The notes under the pieces were generated by a model that saw only the letters and a program-made list of their open reading frames with translations, was not told the DNA's origin and did no database searches. This document shows, piece after piece, positions 35,140-46,036 of a DNA stretch of 64,000 nt (its first letter is position 1; every line of letters starts with the position of its first letter). Origin of the DNA: Talpa occidentalis (taxonomy: Eukaryota > Chordata > Mammalia > Eulipotyphla > Talpidae). The stretch is from positions 95,358,083-95,422,082 of the forward strand of contig NW_023604861.1 in NCBI RefSeq assembly GCF_014898055.3, written 5' to 3'. Made by a program: the position numbers and the translations under genes.

Positions 35140-36480
35140 CTTCTCAGACCAGTCACTTTGAAACTTGGTAATAACCAATCTAGGGTGGGGATGGACTAGG
35201 GCATGGTTGGGGCCTGAGCACTGTGATGGTGGAAGATGTTGGGGTACTTAGTGGTACCATTGGTTAATGAGTTCTTTCCCCCCAAACAAGATAAACACTG
35301 AAAGTTGTCTTAGACTTGACTGACTCTCCATTTTGAAAAGATTCATGGATTCCTCCCCTGAAATATCTGTAATTAACTCCTTGCTGCATCTGGAAAAAAA
35401 ACATAGCAGGTAAAAATCAGGGAACATCTGTTGGGTGTCTAGTAGGCATCTTTTCCATCTCACTAGTCTCTGAGAGCTCAGGGAAGGAGTTGACAAGTGG
35501 CGCTAAAGGCAGATAGTAAGGGGACTCCTTTGGGAATTTCACTCTTCTTCCCCCACCTCTCCCTTAGCTTCATCTTGCCTAGAGTCTTTTCTTGATTACT
35601 TTGATCTACAAAGTCTTCCCAAACTCCTAAATCTATAGAGTTTAAGTGACATATACATACTGGAGAAGTCATGAACAATTCCTAGCACACCTGTGGACTT
35701 TTCTGCACCAGTGTCCTGCATACTCCTTTTTCTCCTGTTACTGAGTAAACTGTTCCTAGCTAAGGGCCACCACCCCCCGCACCCCCCCCCCCCCCCCCCC
35801 CCCCCCCGCCGCTCTGCCTCACACTTTCCTGCAGCACCAGACATTACTTCCCTACTGGGTCATTCTCACTTGCATTAAAAAAAACCTATCATTTCTTTTC
35901 TCCTTCCAGATAAATTGTCCCACTTTTACTTGAAAGAATTGCCCATGCGCACTGCAACAATCTCTTTCCTACCATTTTTCTTTGGAACTCATTCTGATCA
36001 GAATTCCACCTTCTCTTGTCTAGTTCACCAATGACCCCCATTATCAGTAAATCCAATGGCCCATCTTCATCGATTTGACATAGTGGACAGCTGATCAATT
36101 TCTCCTCCATGCAACATTTCTTCTCTTGATTTCCTCGTTTTCCTCACTTTCTCCTCATTTTCCTTCTTCTCTGACCAATCCTTTTCATTTTTTTTCCTGA
36201 GATTTTTCCTCATATGGAAAATTGCTTCATGTTGTAGTGCCTCTCAACTCAGTATTTGTCTTCTCCATCATTGCCTCTGCTCTACATACTCTCTCACAGT
36301 GCCATGGGTTAGCACCATCTTTATTGTAATGACAGCACATTTATGTCTCTAGCACTGACTTCTGTTCTAAATTCCAGGTTCTTATCTCCAGCTATCTTAT
36401 TTACCATCTCTGCTTGTTTATCTGATAAACATCTCAGATTAACATGTTCAAGACAGAGTTCCTGAAACTTCAGTAATCTA
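35140..36480. other. Intergenic with a 26-base C run
   Basis: No gene or named repeat. A pure C tract occupies 35,782-35,807. The rest is unique-looking, pyrimidine-rich DNA at 36,110-36,300. Confidence 0.45.
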
Positions 36481-36484
36481 GGTA

Positions 36485-36720
36485 GTATCTATTGGTACAG
36501 GATGGATAAATAGATCAATGGAATGGAATAGCAAGTTTAGAAACAGACCCAACTAATACAGTCAATCCATTTCAACAGAAGTGCCAAAGCAATCCAACAG
36601 GGACAAGAAAATCTTTTTAAATAAATGGAGTTGGAACAACTGGATAGCCAAATGGAAAAAAATGTTGACCCTTAAACATCATATAATACAAAAAAGTTAA
36701 TTCCAGATGGATCACAATTG
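36485..36720 (+). mobile_element. L1 ORF2-end fragment
   Basis: Sense fragment of the L1 ORF2 3' part: GATCAATGGAATGGAATAG, then AAATGGAGTTGGAACAACTG and TTCCAGATGGATCACAATTG are standard ORF2 phrases. It is diverged and truncated at both ends. Confidence 0.7.
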
Positions 36721-37954
36721 AGGTCCTGGTCTTTGCCCCTCATCCCCAAATTTTTGCCTTCTATAAGTTTCCTCATTTTAGTTCAAGCAATTCTGTCCCC
36801 CTCTCAATTCTTCAGGTCCCAAATTCCGGATTTACCTTTGTCTTCTCACTTTCTTTTTCATGTCCACACAGTTGCCTGTCTTGTCAGTTCTGCTTTCAAA
36901 GCCACATTACCTGTATTTTTCTAATAGGCTGTGAAGGTCCCTTCCATTTGCCCCTTAACAGTTTGTTCTCATCAGAGCATCCAGGAAATTTTTGTTTATA
37001 TATGTCAGGTGAAATTATTCTTTTGCCAACCTTCATTTTACTTGGAATAGAAGTATTTCTATATTCTATTTCACTGTTGTTTATTTTCTTTTAAAGAAGA
37101 AGATAGGAGAAGAAGATGTCATAAGAAAAGATAAGGTGGCATCTGCAGGAAGATGCCCCTGAGTAATCTGCTTCTGCAGAGTAAGATCCACTTGTGAGCA
37201 GACGATGCTGGCCACCAGCTCATATCCCCAGACTGAGTCCACCTTCAAGGGGATCAATGTCAAGTGTCTTCAGAGGACTAGGAATTGGCCCAGCTTTTTT
37301 CAGCCTCTCCACACTCCTGGACCTCAGGTGTGTAAGGGCTGAGGCTTGGGGGATCTCCTTCTGTAGACACCATATGCAAGTCTTTATCCTGGAGGCCTCA
37401 CTTCACTGTTGTGTTACATTAAATCTTTTGAGAAAAATAAAAATAAAAGATGGAATTTTCTAATCCCTGTTTATATATAAACTAACATCGCTTGCTATTA
37501 TTTTTTAAAAATAAAACATTTGACAGCAAAACAAGACAAATTTCTTCCTATTACCCATGAGACCCTGCCCGACATGCCCTCCTGCCTGTAAGCTCATGTT
37601 GGAAACACTCTGGGCACACACCCACCTCAAGACTTATCATTTGCTGCTCCTGATGCCTACAATGTTCTTATCTGTTTATCCACAGGGTTCATGTCCTCAC
37701 ATATTTTTGATCTTTACTTAAATGTTACTTTCTCATAAAACTTCTGATAACCGAGCTGAACTTATAACTCTACTCTAATAACTCCTGCCCTTTCTTCTGT
37801 TGTCATTTCTCTTGAACACATATCACTATCAAATATAATGTATTTTTAGGTATTAATATTGTTCATAATTTATCTTCTTACTATATGATAGACCTCACAA
37901 GGGAAGGGAATTTTGCCTGTATTACATCTCCAGTATTTAAAACAGTGTCTGGGA

Positions 37955-38671
37955 AAGGCCTTCCTGGTGGCTCAAGGGTTAAAGTCTCAGCACTATCAAG
38001 CTATCTCCAGCCACACACCGCGCACGGGGATGATAACTGAGATGAGAAAGCATACATTGTAAAAAAATTGAGAATGGGGAAATAAGTCAGAAAGAAAAAG
38101 AAAAATACCGGATGGTCTCACTCATAGCAGGAATTTAGAAAATCTAACCTAAATAAGGGACCAGAAAAAAGACCAATTAATACAAAATAAAAATCAAAAT
38201 TGACTAGCAACTATAAACCAGAAACACACTACAGTGAGGGGGGTGGAGGGAAGGGGAGAAGAAGGACTAGGGTCAAAATAAGGGGGGGTGCAATTGTATG
38301 GGGAATATAACCAAAATGAAAATGCATACATTGTGCAAAAATGAAAAATGATGCAAGAACTATATAAAATAAAATATTAATTAAAAAAGATAAATATCAA
38401 CAAATTCATAAAAACTGAAAAAAATTAAGAATGATGTATGTAAAAAATATATAAAAATAAAATAAAAAAAGAATTCGGTCCCCTGCCAGGGAGCTGACCC
38501 ACATGGCACAGCAGACCTTTCCTGTCTCACCCTGCTGCTGCTCCCCTCGGCAGAATATTTCAGTAGATGTGCCTATTCTGCTCACTACTCTTCTCTGGTG
38601 AATCTTCTCACCTACCACACTTCTGGCCTGCATCCCAGTTCTTACATGCATAAATAAGTTAAAAAAAAAAA
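37955..38671 (+). repeat. SINE split by an L1 insertion
   Basis: SINE head 37955-38014 (GGCCTTCCTGGTGGCTCAAG) and SINE body plus tail 38471-38671 are separated by 456 bp of L1. AAAACAGTGTCTGGGA flanks the whole composite (37939-37954 and 38672-38687), showing that the SINE came first. Confidence 0.88.
38015..38470 (+). mobile_element. L1 3' end nested in a SINE
   Basis: Sense L1 3' end: end of ORF2 (GAAATAAGTCAGAAAGAAAA, ACCGGATGGTCTCACTCATA), G-rich 3' UTR (AGTGAGGGGGGTGGAGGGAA) and AACTATATAAAATAAAATAT tail at about 38,375. About 90 further A-rich bases follow before the SINE resumes. About 15 SINE bases appear lost at the junction. Confidence 0.82.
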
Positions 38672-38879
38672 AAAACAGTGTCTGGGACATTTTAAGAAAT
38701 CAATAAATACTTATTGAGTGACATAATAAGCTGGGGTTCAGATTCACAGACTGGTGGTTAGCAAGCTTCCTGTTACCACAAACTACTCTCCTATCTGATG
38801 CCATTGTTTTACGGGTCTGGCTCAGTTTCCTTGTGATTACAGAGGTCTGGTGTGCCCTTCACCCAGTGTTCTAGGATGG

Positions 38880-39690
38880 TTACTTCTTACATAATCATAG
38901 TGTAACATCAAATCCAGCAATCTGACATGTGTGCATTGGGAGTATACAGTGTTTTATGCCATCCGTATCACATGCCTACATGTATGCAATCAATCCTGCA
39001 ATCAACAAATAGAATTATTGCATCATCATCAAAACCTCCCTTTACAGTCACATTCATACTCTTTTCTTCCATCTTCTCTAACCCTTGACAATCTATAATC
39101 TGTTCTCTGTCTAGACAACTTCCTCTTCTCAAGAATATATATAAAATGAATCTGTTGAAATTGACATTTTTTTTCACTCAGTGAAAAAATGAATCACCCA
39201 AGTTGCTGTATGCACTAATCTGATATTTATTTTTATTGCTACGTGGTATTTCTTTGTCATTTCATGGTATGGAAATATCACACTTAGTTTAAGCCCTTTG
39301 ATTTTGAGGGACATGCTAGTTTTTTTTTCCAATTTTTGGCTATGATGTAAAAGATTGCTATGAACAATTATGGAGGATTTTCTTGGACATAATTTTTCAT
39401 TTCTTGGAGATAAATACTCCAGGACTGCAATTGCTGTGTCATAGGATTATTGTGCTTTGTTAATTTTTTTCAAGAAAGTGACAAGCTATTTTCCATTGTA
39501 CATGCCCATCAGCCATAAAAGAATGATCCAGTTTCACTGCATCTTCACAAGCATTTCAATATGACCACATCTTGGTTATATCTGCAACAGCCCTATTCCA
39601 AAATAAGAGCACATTTAAGGGTAGTGGGAGTTGGCACTTGAGTATATCTTTTTAAAGGACCCAATTTAACCCATAATACCTGTCTTTACT
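38880..39690 (-). repeat. Old L1 relic and another ancient repeat end
   Basis: 39,160-39,540 matches antisense ancient L1 3' phrasing (CACTCAGTGAAAAAATGAAT, CCAATTTTTGGCTATGATGT). 39,565-39,690 (CCTATTCCAAAATAAGAGCA, GACCCAATTTAACCCATAAT) resembles the end of the repeat type seen at 4.6-5.0 kb. Confidence 0.5.
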
Positions 39691-40470
39691 TCCTCAGATC
39701 ACGTGGGTTCTGGCTTCTGAGTTTTAAGAGAAAGACTTACCTTGGATTTATAGCCCCCACTGGAAGTGCCCTTGATTGTTGAATTTTGTCCCTAGGGATG
39801 AGTGAACAACTTGATGTCATTTGAAGGGCTGTTTGAATAGTCTTCCTGAATGCTACTGAATTAAGTTTCAAAGATTTAATAATAATGAATGTTCTTAGCA
39901 GGCAGAATGCTGACATTTTTCCCTCACCCATTTTTTCCATGATTATCCTTTCCCACTGCTTTTGTACTGTAGGAAAACTTGATTATAAATTTATTGAGGA
40001 GAAGGACATAGTCTTAATTACTTCTGTACCTCATTCAGAGTGCAGACTGAGAAATGTGTTCAGTAAATGTTTTTTGGATGCATGGGTAGGTGGGAGTGAA
40101 GGATTGGGTGCCCACACAAAAGTGGGGGTTGTTGGGGGGAGTCACAGTTGATTCTATATGTACCTCCACTCCCAATGTATAACCTCTTGTACGTGGAATC
40201 ACAATAACCGGACTAGATTAATTCTGTCCCTTGTTGCCTTGCTCAAGTCCATTGCATTGCATTGCATTTCTTTCTATGTTTCTGATTAGCCAGATAGGGG
40301 AGGAATCCCTGGCAAGGTGGCCTGTTTGACCCTCTGTTCTATGCAGCACTGTAAGCACTGGAAAGCAGAAAGACACTAGGCAAGTAGGGATTTGATCCTG
40401 GGCTACTTTTGAAGAAGAACCTATATTTACCAAAAAGAAAAAAAAAAAGCAGTATATAGATAATAATTGT
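39690..40470. other. Intergenic, nothing recognised
   Basis: Unique-looking DNA with a small CATTG triplication (40,250-40,266). No gene supported. Confidence 0.4.
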
Positions 40471-40488
40471 ATGGCTCAATTAATTTTC

Positions 40489-40682
40489 TTTTTTTTTTTT
40501 TTTAAAGAGGCATGTATTATTTATTTATTTGTTTGTTTACACATGGGCGGCAGGAGAGGTCTGCGCACCATGTGGGACCCTCCTCTGGTGGCCGGGGAGC
40601 AGCCGGGGATCGAACTGGTGCTGCAGAGGCTGCGGGCAGCTTCGCAACCCAGCTCTCAACTGCTGCGCCACCGGGGAGGCCC
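40489..40682 (-). repeat. tRNA-derived SINE with internal deletion
   Basis: Reverse GC-rich variant lacking most of the right half. It is flanked by exact TGGCTCAATTAATTTTC copies (40472-40488, 40683-40699), so the short form was itself inserted or deleted internally afterwards. Confidence 0.9.
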
Positions 40683-40699
40683 TGGCTCAATTAATTTTC

Positions 40700-40946
40700 A
40701 TTCCCTGTGGTGCAAGGGGTTAAGATGCAACCGATGAAGCTATTCACAGCAAATGCAGTAAGAGTTCAATACCCGGCCAGGGAGGTGACTCACATGGCTC
40801 AGCAGACCTCTCCTGACTCGCCTGCTGACGCCCTCAGCAGTGTATTTCAGTCAATCCGCCTGTCTGTCTCTGGTGAATCCTCTCACTCCCACCCCACACA
40901 CCTCTGGCCTGTACCCCAGTTCTTGTATGCATAAATCTTTTAAAAA
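40700..40946 (+). repeat. tRNA-derived SINE, 5' end clipped
   Basis: Forward SINE starting at CCCTGTGGTGCAAGGGGTTA and ending ATGCATAAATCTTTTAAAAA. It lies directly after the previous copy in opposite orientation. Confidence 0.88.
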
Positions 40947-41220
40947 TTTTTTTTTCACAAAATGGCACATTATTTTATTACCTAACCCACCAAAACCCCT
41001 TCTTATCTCTTCCCAGACAGTACTTCATTCCACCCCCAGTCAAAAGTAGCTCCCATCCCTATTTCTAGTTTTATTTGTACCTGGTGTTGAACTTTATATA
41101 GATGAAAATATATAGAACATTTCTTCTGTGTTTGTTTTCTTTTGCTTATTGTCAAGATTTAGGTAACTTCTCAGGTATAGGTGGCAGTTCATACATTTTT
41201 CTTAGGGAATGGCTTCCAGT

Positions 41221-41310
41221 TACAGTATATATTTATATATACTGTATATATATATATTTATATATTTATATATATATATACAGTATATATTTATATATTT
41301 ACTATACCTT
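41221..41310. repeat. AT-rich palindromic tract
   Basis: (TA)n/(TATATTTA)n mixture in which TACAGTATATATTTATATA and its inverted form TATATACTGTATATA alternate, allowing cruciform folding. Simple repeat. Confidence 0.8.
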
Positions 41311-41375
41311 GATGATCCATCCTACTGTTGTTGGACATCTGGGTTATTTCCAGCTTTTGACTTATTTTTTTAAAT

Positions 41376-41640
41376 TTTTATTTTTTTAAAGATTTATTTA
41401 TGCTACAAGAACTGTGATACAGGCCAGAGTTGTGGTGGTGGGAGGATTCACCAGAGACAGAGTGGGGAACAGAACAGGTGGATTGACTGAAATACACTGC
41501 TGAGGGGAGCAGCGGGCGAGTCAGGAGAGGCCTGCTGCACCATGTGTGTAGCTCCCTGGCCGGGGATCAACTCATGCTAGAGTGGCCGTGGGCAGCTTCA
41601 TAGGTTGCATCTTAATCCCTTGCGGCACCCGGGAGGCCCC
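41376..41640 (-). repeat. tRNA-derived SINE, full length
   Basis: Reverse SINE between AGCTTTTGACTT (41352) and CAACTTTTGACTT (41641) flanks, with the B box diverged (GGGGATCAACTCATG). Confidence 0.88.
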
Positions 41641-42454
41641 CAACTTTTGACTTTTATAAATGAAACAGCTCTGAAAATTCTTGCATAAGTTTTTTTTTTT
41701 TTTTTTTTTTTTTTGGCAAACAGAGACCTGGGATTGCTGTGTCATTGAAACTTAACATAGTTCAGCTTTATAGAAGCTGCCTAACATTTTCATGACCTGG
41801 CCCGACATTTTGATAAACATTTTTAGCCTAAACAGTGTGATGAGAATTAAATATGGCGGTGGAAAGCACTCGGTGTGGTCTTTGTCAGAAAGGAATTTAA
41901 AGTGATGAATCAATACCCTCCTATCAAGCTGGAGTCCATAGGAACTAAACATTTGCCTATTGCTTATTCATTTAGATTGTTTTTGTTGTTTTGTTATTTT
42001 TTATAATGTTGCAATGAATGACATGATATTGCTTGCATTTTTTTAAAATTTGCTTTCAGTAAATTCTCAGGTTTGACTAGATGAAAGGATATGTGATTGT
42101 AAGAACTATCCCCCTTCGAAGGACTCTAAGGTCTGCTGAGAGGGGACAACAGGAGCAAGTCTCTTCCCCCTTGGGGTGGGGTGTGAAGATGGGTGGCTCA
42201 TGGATTCATGGAGTATCTTGAAGAGGTCAGTAGGGTAGATAGAATGGAGGATAATTATCTTTAGGAATGACGTCGCATTTTATTTATTTATTTTAATGCT
42301 GTTGTATTTTATAGCAATGCAATATAGTTTCTTAGAAGATAAACTGAGTAATTGGGAAACCAACATATAACAGGTCCTTGAATAGAGTCACTTCATTCAA
42401 CATTGTTTTGCTATAATGCTGAGTGGAAAAATTGAATTGCTGCCCAAGTCCACT

Positions 42455-42680
42455 GTCTGGGTGGAGTTTGCAGGTTCTCTTTATGTCTATTGGGTTTTGT
42501 CCGGGGACTTGCGTTTCCCACATCCCAAAGATGTGCATGTGAGGTTCACAGTCTGTCTCAACTGTCCCAGTCCCAGTGAGTGTGGGGGTGTGTGCCTATA
42601 CCCTGTGATGGAAGGGCATCCTATCCAGGGTGGGGTCCTGCTTGCCCCCCAAGCTGCAGGAAGGTTTAGCTATTACTTTG
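42455..42680 (+). repeat. Ancient CR1/L3-type or deuSINE-like relic
   Basis: Contains GTGGAGTTTGCAGGTTCTCT, CACATCCCAAAGATGTGCAT, CCTGTGATGGAAGGGCATCC and TATCCAGGGTGGGGTCCTGC. These match the 3' motifs of old vertebrate CR1/L3-type elements (GAACTGGCGACCTGTCCAGGG type). It lies 0.3-0.5 kb beyond the IGKC poly(A) signal. Confidence 0.6.
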
Positions 42681-42954
42681 AAGCTGTTACCCAGAATGAG
42701 CGGATTGGAAAGAAATGAGTGATTGTTCAGTAGTGGTTGTTTAGTAGTAGAAGTGTTTGGGCTCTTTATCTAAGAAGTTTGGTAATGTTTTTGTGACCAG
42801 AAATTTAACTCTTGTTTATATCAATCAGCCTGTGATAAAATTATTTTTAAATATAACATTTTGTTTCAACTATCAGTTTCCAAGACTTATCCATGTGTTA
42901 AGTTGAGGACTTACTGTATAATAACCATTATAGCAAGAAGGAGAGAGAAGTCAC

Positions 42955-43150
42955 AGGTGCAAAGATTCACTTTATTCATTTTTGCCCCCCCCATATTAGC
43001 ATGATTACAGCCAAAGAGGGGGAGGGGGAAAAAGTGGAGAGAGGGGGCGGGAGACTGCCATGGGGTGGGATAAGGTAGGCAAAGGGCCAGAAACTTGAGT
43101 CGGGGAGATTGGGACTGTGGTGGGGTGATGGGGCCTGATAGGCCTCTCCT
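42955..43150 (-). other. IGKC: IGKC 3' UTR
   Basis: Short 3' UTR between the Ck TAG and the poly(A) site. It is pyrimidine-rich on the coding strand (CCCTCCCCCTCTTTGGCTG near 43,020), as in other mammalian kappa genes. Confidence 0.85.
42971..42976 (-). terminator. IGKC: IGKC polyadenylation signal
   Basis: AATAAA on the - strand, 175 bp after the Ck stop, in the context AATAAAGTGAATCTTTGCAC, which is nearly the human IGKC poly(A) region (AATAAAGTGAGTCTTTGCAC). Confidence 0.92.
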
Positions 43151-43473
43151 CTAACACTCATTCCTGTTGAAGCTCTTGATGAGCGGGGAGGTCAGGCTCT
43201 TGTGGTCGACCTCACAGGTGTAGATGTTATGATTTCGGTAATCTGTACTGGGTATCGTCAGGGTGCTGCTGAGACTGTAGGTGCTGTCCTTGCTGTCCTG
43301 CTCTGTGAAACTGAGGTCGGAGCCATTGGCTTGTTCAACACCATCCACTTTCCACTTGACTTTGATGTCTCTCGGGTAGAAGTTATTCACCAGGCACACT
43401 AGAGAGACACTTCCGGTACTTAACTGCTCCTCAGATGGTTGGAAGATGAAGGCGGAAGGCTTAGCCACATCTC
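43151..43473 (-). CDS. IGKC: Immunoglobulin kappa constant region (Ck)
   Basis: Single Ig C1-set domain of the kappa light chain, which pairs with heavy-chain CH1 in secreted and membrane antibody. The exon follows a TTTCACAG acceptor. Its first two bases complete an Arg codon with the J segment, then [17 protein letters not shown] is read. The intradomain cysteines (VSLVC and YTC) and the [29 protein letters not shown] and SFNRNEC motifs are all present, and the terminal Cys bonds the heavy chain. There are 106 residues and a TAG stop, the usual family length. An N-G-S glycosylation sequon at 43319-43327 is unusual. The J cluster and enhancers lie on the same strand. Intact and surely functional. 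Confidence 0.98.
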
Positions 43474-43889
43474 CTGTGAAAGGAAGCATGGAGAGTAGAG
43501 TTTAAGTAACATGGATATACTCCAGGGGAGTGCAGTCTGTGAGCAACCCCAGGGCTCTTCAGGACAGACATGCAGATGGCCGTGTCCTTATTCTGTGTAA
43601 AGGCAGCAAGAAGGCAGGGAGGAAGCATATTTATAATTTCGATTTTGAGTTTTTCCCTTGAGTCCCATACCCTTTAAGAGAGTCTGAAATTGTTTTGTCT
43701 AAATGCTGCAGCCATTCTAAGGCCCCTTTTTATATGCTTTTTTGACGTAAACTTTCCTTCAACTGTGTTCGCAGTCCCTACAGGAAACACAGTGCTTCTG
43801 ACCAAAAAACAAAGGCCATTTTGTCTTATTACCTTGGAATTTTGAAGTGTTCTTTTACCCTTCATGATCAGACTTGGAATCTTCCTTCA

Positions 43890-44090
43890 CTCTCCCCTTA
43901 CCCCACAAAGGTCTCAGAGGGAACCTGGGACCTGATGGCTGTCACCACACGGGTCTGGGTTCAGCTAGCCCAGGAGGGGTCAACTGTAGTTTTGGCCACC
44001 TGCCTAGGAGGAACTAGCTAGCTTCATTTCTGACCATGAGCAGCTGCCAGATGGGCTTCTGGAAATCCCCCTCTATGGGCATTCAAGCCC
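43890..44090 (-). promoter_or_regulatory. Kappa intronic enhancer (iEk)
   Basis: On the coding strand, in order: kB site GGGGGATTTCC (44061-44071), kE1-type CCCATCTGGCAGCTG (44041-44055), kE2 GGCAGGTGGCC (43994-44004) and kE3-type CCGTGTGGTGAC (43942-43953). This is the order known for the mouse and human Jk-Ck intron enhancer, and it sits about 0.5 kb 5' of Ck as expected. NF-kB and E2A proteins binding here promote V-J rearrangement and transcription. Confidence 0.9.
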
Positions 44091-44094
44091 TGGG

Positions 44095-45000
44095 GTGGAT
44101 GCCCAAGAGTTAAAATAACGAATCAAAAATCTTTTGCTGGAACAAAAATAAATGAATAGGTTTTTTTCAGCAGATAAATGAATAGGTTTTTCTATATTGA
44201 CGCTCCATGTTAACCAAACAGTTTAACATAAGATACTAAACATTTTGTATTTTAATATTTTTTTCTTTTAACTTCATTACTAATTTTTTCAGAGACTTTA
44301 TGAAATAGATTTGGTAGTAAAATAATGTGAATTCGAGAAAAAATGGAGGGTAACTATTCTATGAGGATATTCCTATCTGGGGAAATCCTTGCTAGTTAAA
44401 AATTTTCCATCCTGAATTAAGGTATTAAATAATTAGTATATTGGATATGGAAATTCTTGAAAGACATCTTATTAACTTTTAATGGAGTTTAAAATCATAG
44501 ACATAGACAACTTTTTAAAAGGCCTTCCACATAGCTTTGAAATAGTTTAAAATATTTAGTTTAGTTTTAAAACAGTTCCAATGTAGTCTTACTCAAGCCA
44601 TTAACTTCTTGAAAATTAAAAACATGTCACAAATTTATCTTACCTTTATTAAAAAAAAATCAGTTAATATACCCACATGGTAGTTACTGTAAATTACATA
44701 AAAATTAATTAAGTAAAACCTGAGTAGCCAGATTACTGACCTTACATTAAATTTTTGCTGATGCAGATTTTACCCTAAAAGATTTATACCTATTTCTTTC
44801 TTTGAGGTTGAGTCTTTATTATTTAAATAGATTTGATGAGAGAATATGGTAAAATCTCTTATCACTGAAAAAATAGCTTTAAGTTCTTTATGGTGCCCTA
44901 ATGGAAATTTTCATTAAGAGGACATAATAATATGAATTTTATTTCTGAAATCTCTAATAAATCAGCTTCTCCCTGCTTTTCTAATGTTAACTCAGTGCCC
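44095..45000 (-). promoter_or_regulatory. AT-rich stretch, probable matrix attachment region
   Basis: About 0.9 kb of very AT-rich DNA with many A/T runs and ATATT-type motifs directly upstream of iEk. A nuclear matrix attachment region is known at this place in mouse and human kappa introns. Assigned by position and composition only. Confidence 0.5.
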
Positions 45001-45020
45001 ATCACATTTCTATCCTATTC

Positions 45021-45048
45021 CGTTTGTGACATTGTCTGTACCACTGTG
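45021..45048 (-). promoter_or_regulatory. J-C intron recombination signal (iRSS, 12-bp spacer)
   Basis: Coding strand: perfect heptamer CACAGTG (45042-45048), 12-bp spacer, nonamer-like TCACAAACG (6 of 9 bases of ACAAAAACC). A 12-spacer signal in the Jk-Ck intron is the known partner of the 23-spacer KDE. The upstream phrase CGTGGCACTCTTGTGACTG resembles the start of the human intron-RSS flank (CGTGGCACCGCGAGC). Confidence 0.75.
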
Positions 45049-45116
45049 TCAGGAAAGTGGGCAGCAGCAGCACTAAATGGACTCTCAGAGAGTCGCCAGG
45101 GCCTTTAGCGGCCAGG

Positions 45117-45205
45117 CCAACTGCCACGAGAGCGCCATGGCCACAAAAATTACTCAGTCACAAGAGTGCCACGGCCACGAAAATCAGTCAGCCCGCAAGA
45201 AGACA
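45117..45205 (-). repeat. Short direct repeat beside the iRSS
   Basis: Two roughly 33-bp units, CCACGAGAGCGCCATGGCCA(...) and CACAAGAGTGCCACGGCCAC(...), about 80 percent alike, in an island of higher GC within AT-rich intron. It overlaps the region homologous to the human iRSS flank. Confidence 0.6.
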
Positions 45206-46036
45206 CCCATGAGGGCCACAGAACTCGCTAACTGTGGCATGACCTTCTTGGCAGTCTAAAATTAAGGCCAAATAACAACTAAGGGAAAGAAAAGAATATA
45301 CTCATTAAAATATTTCTTATTTTTCTACAAGTTTGTGGGCACTTAAAAATGCAATTATTTTATTTCCCGTCACTTAAACAAAGTTCTTCAAAACTGAGCT
45401 TTGGGGGCTCACCATCTTTCCTCCATTATCAGTCATTTCAAGTTTAGTCTAATACAAAAATTGAAGCTGTCAAGATGTACAATATCCATAGTTTTGGACT
45501 ATGGACAGTATATCACTCATTTTAGAGTTTAAAAATGAAATTGCTGCTGATTCTCAATTAAGCCGCATCTTTCCCATGGCAAAAAAATCAACTTTTCTAA
45601 CTTGTAACTGATTTTTTAATATGTGTTATTGATTTTTACTATCTTATAAAATAATTTATTGGACAGAAGAGAGAAAACAGATTAGGAAATAAATACGTTT
45701 CTCTACTTTTCTGTATCAAACACAATGAGCAAAAATCAATATTGTATTTGGCAAAACTGAATGAAAAAATTAATTCAATTTTTCTTTTTAGAGCTACAAG
45801 TCTTCCTTTTTCATCTACATTAATTTTTTCCCCTTGAGCTACTCTTTTCAGATTAAATTAACCTTTTTGCCTACAAGTCAATTTTAGGAGCTGAGTTTAA
45901 TTTTTGGAACTGATGATACATCTAAAAGGTGTCTCATTTATCCCTTCCACAAAACACATATTTCAGCCTTTAAAAATCAATACTGTATTGACATTTGGCC
46001 CCAAATTTCAGAAGGCAATAGAGAAATATCACTTAC

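Noticed and set aside
35693..35878. 61-codon proline-rich frame
   Set aside because: Produced by the C homopolymer.
43202..43402. + strand frame over the Ck exon
   Set aside because: Shadow of the real IGKC coding exon.
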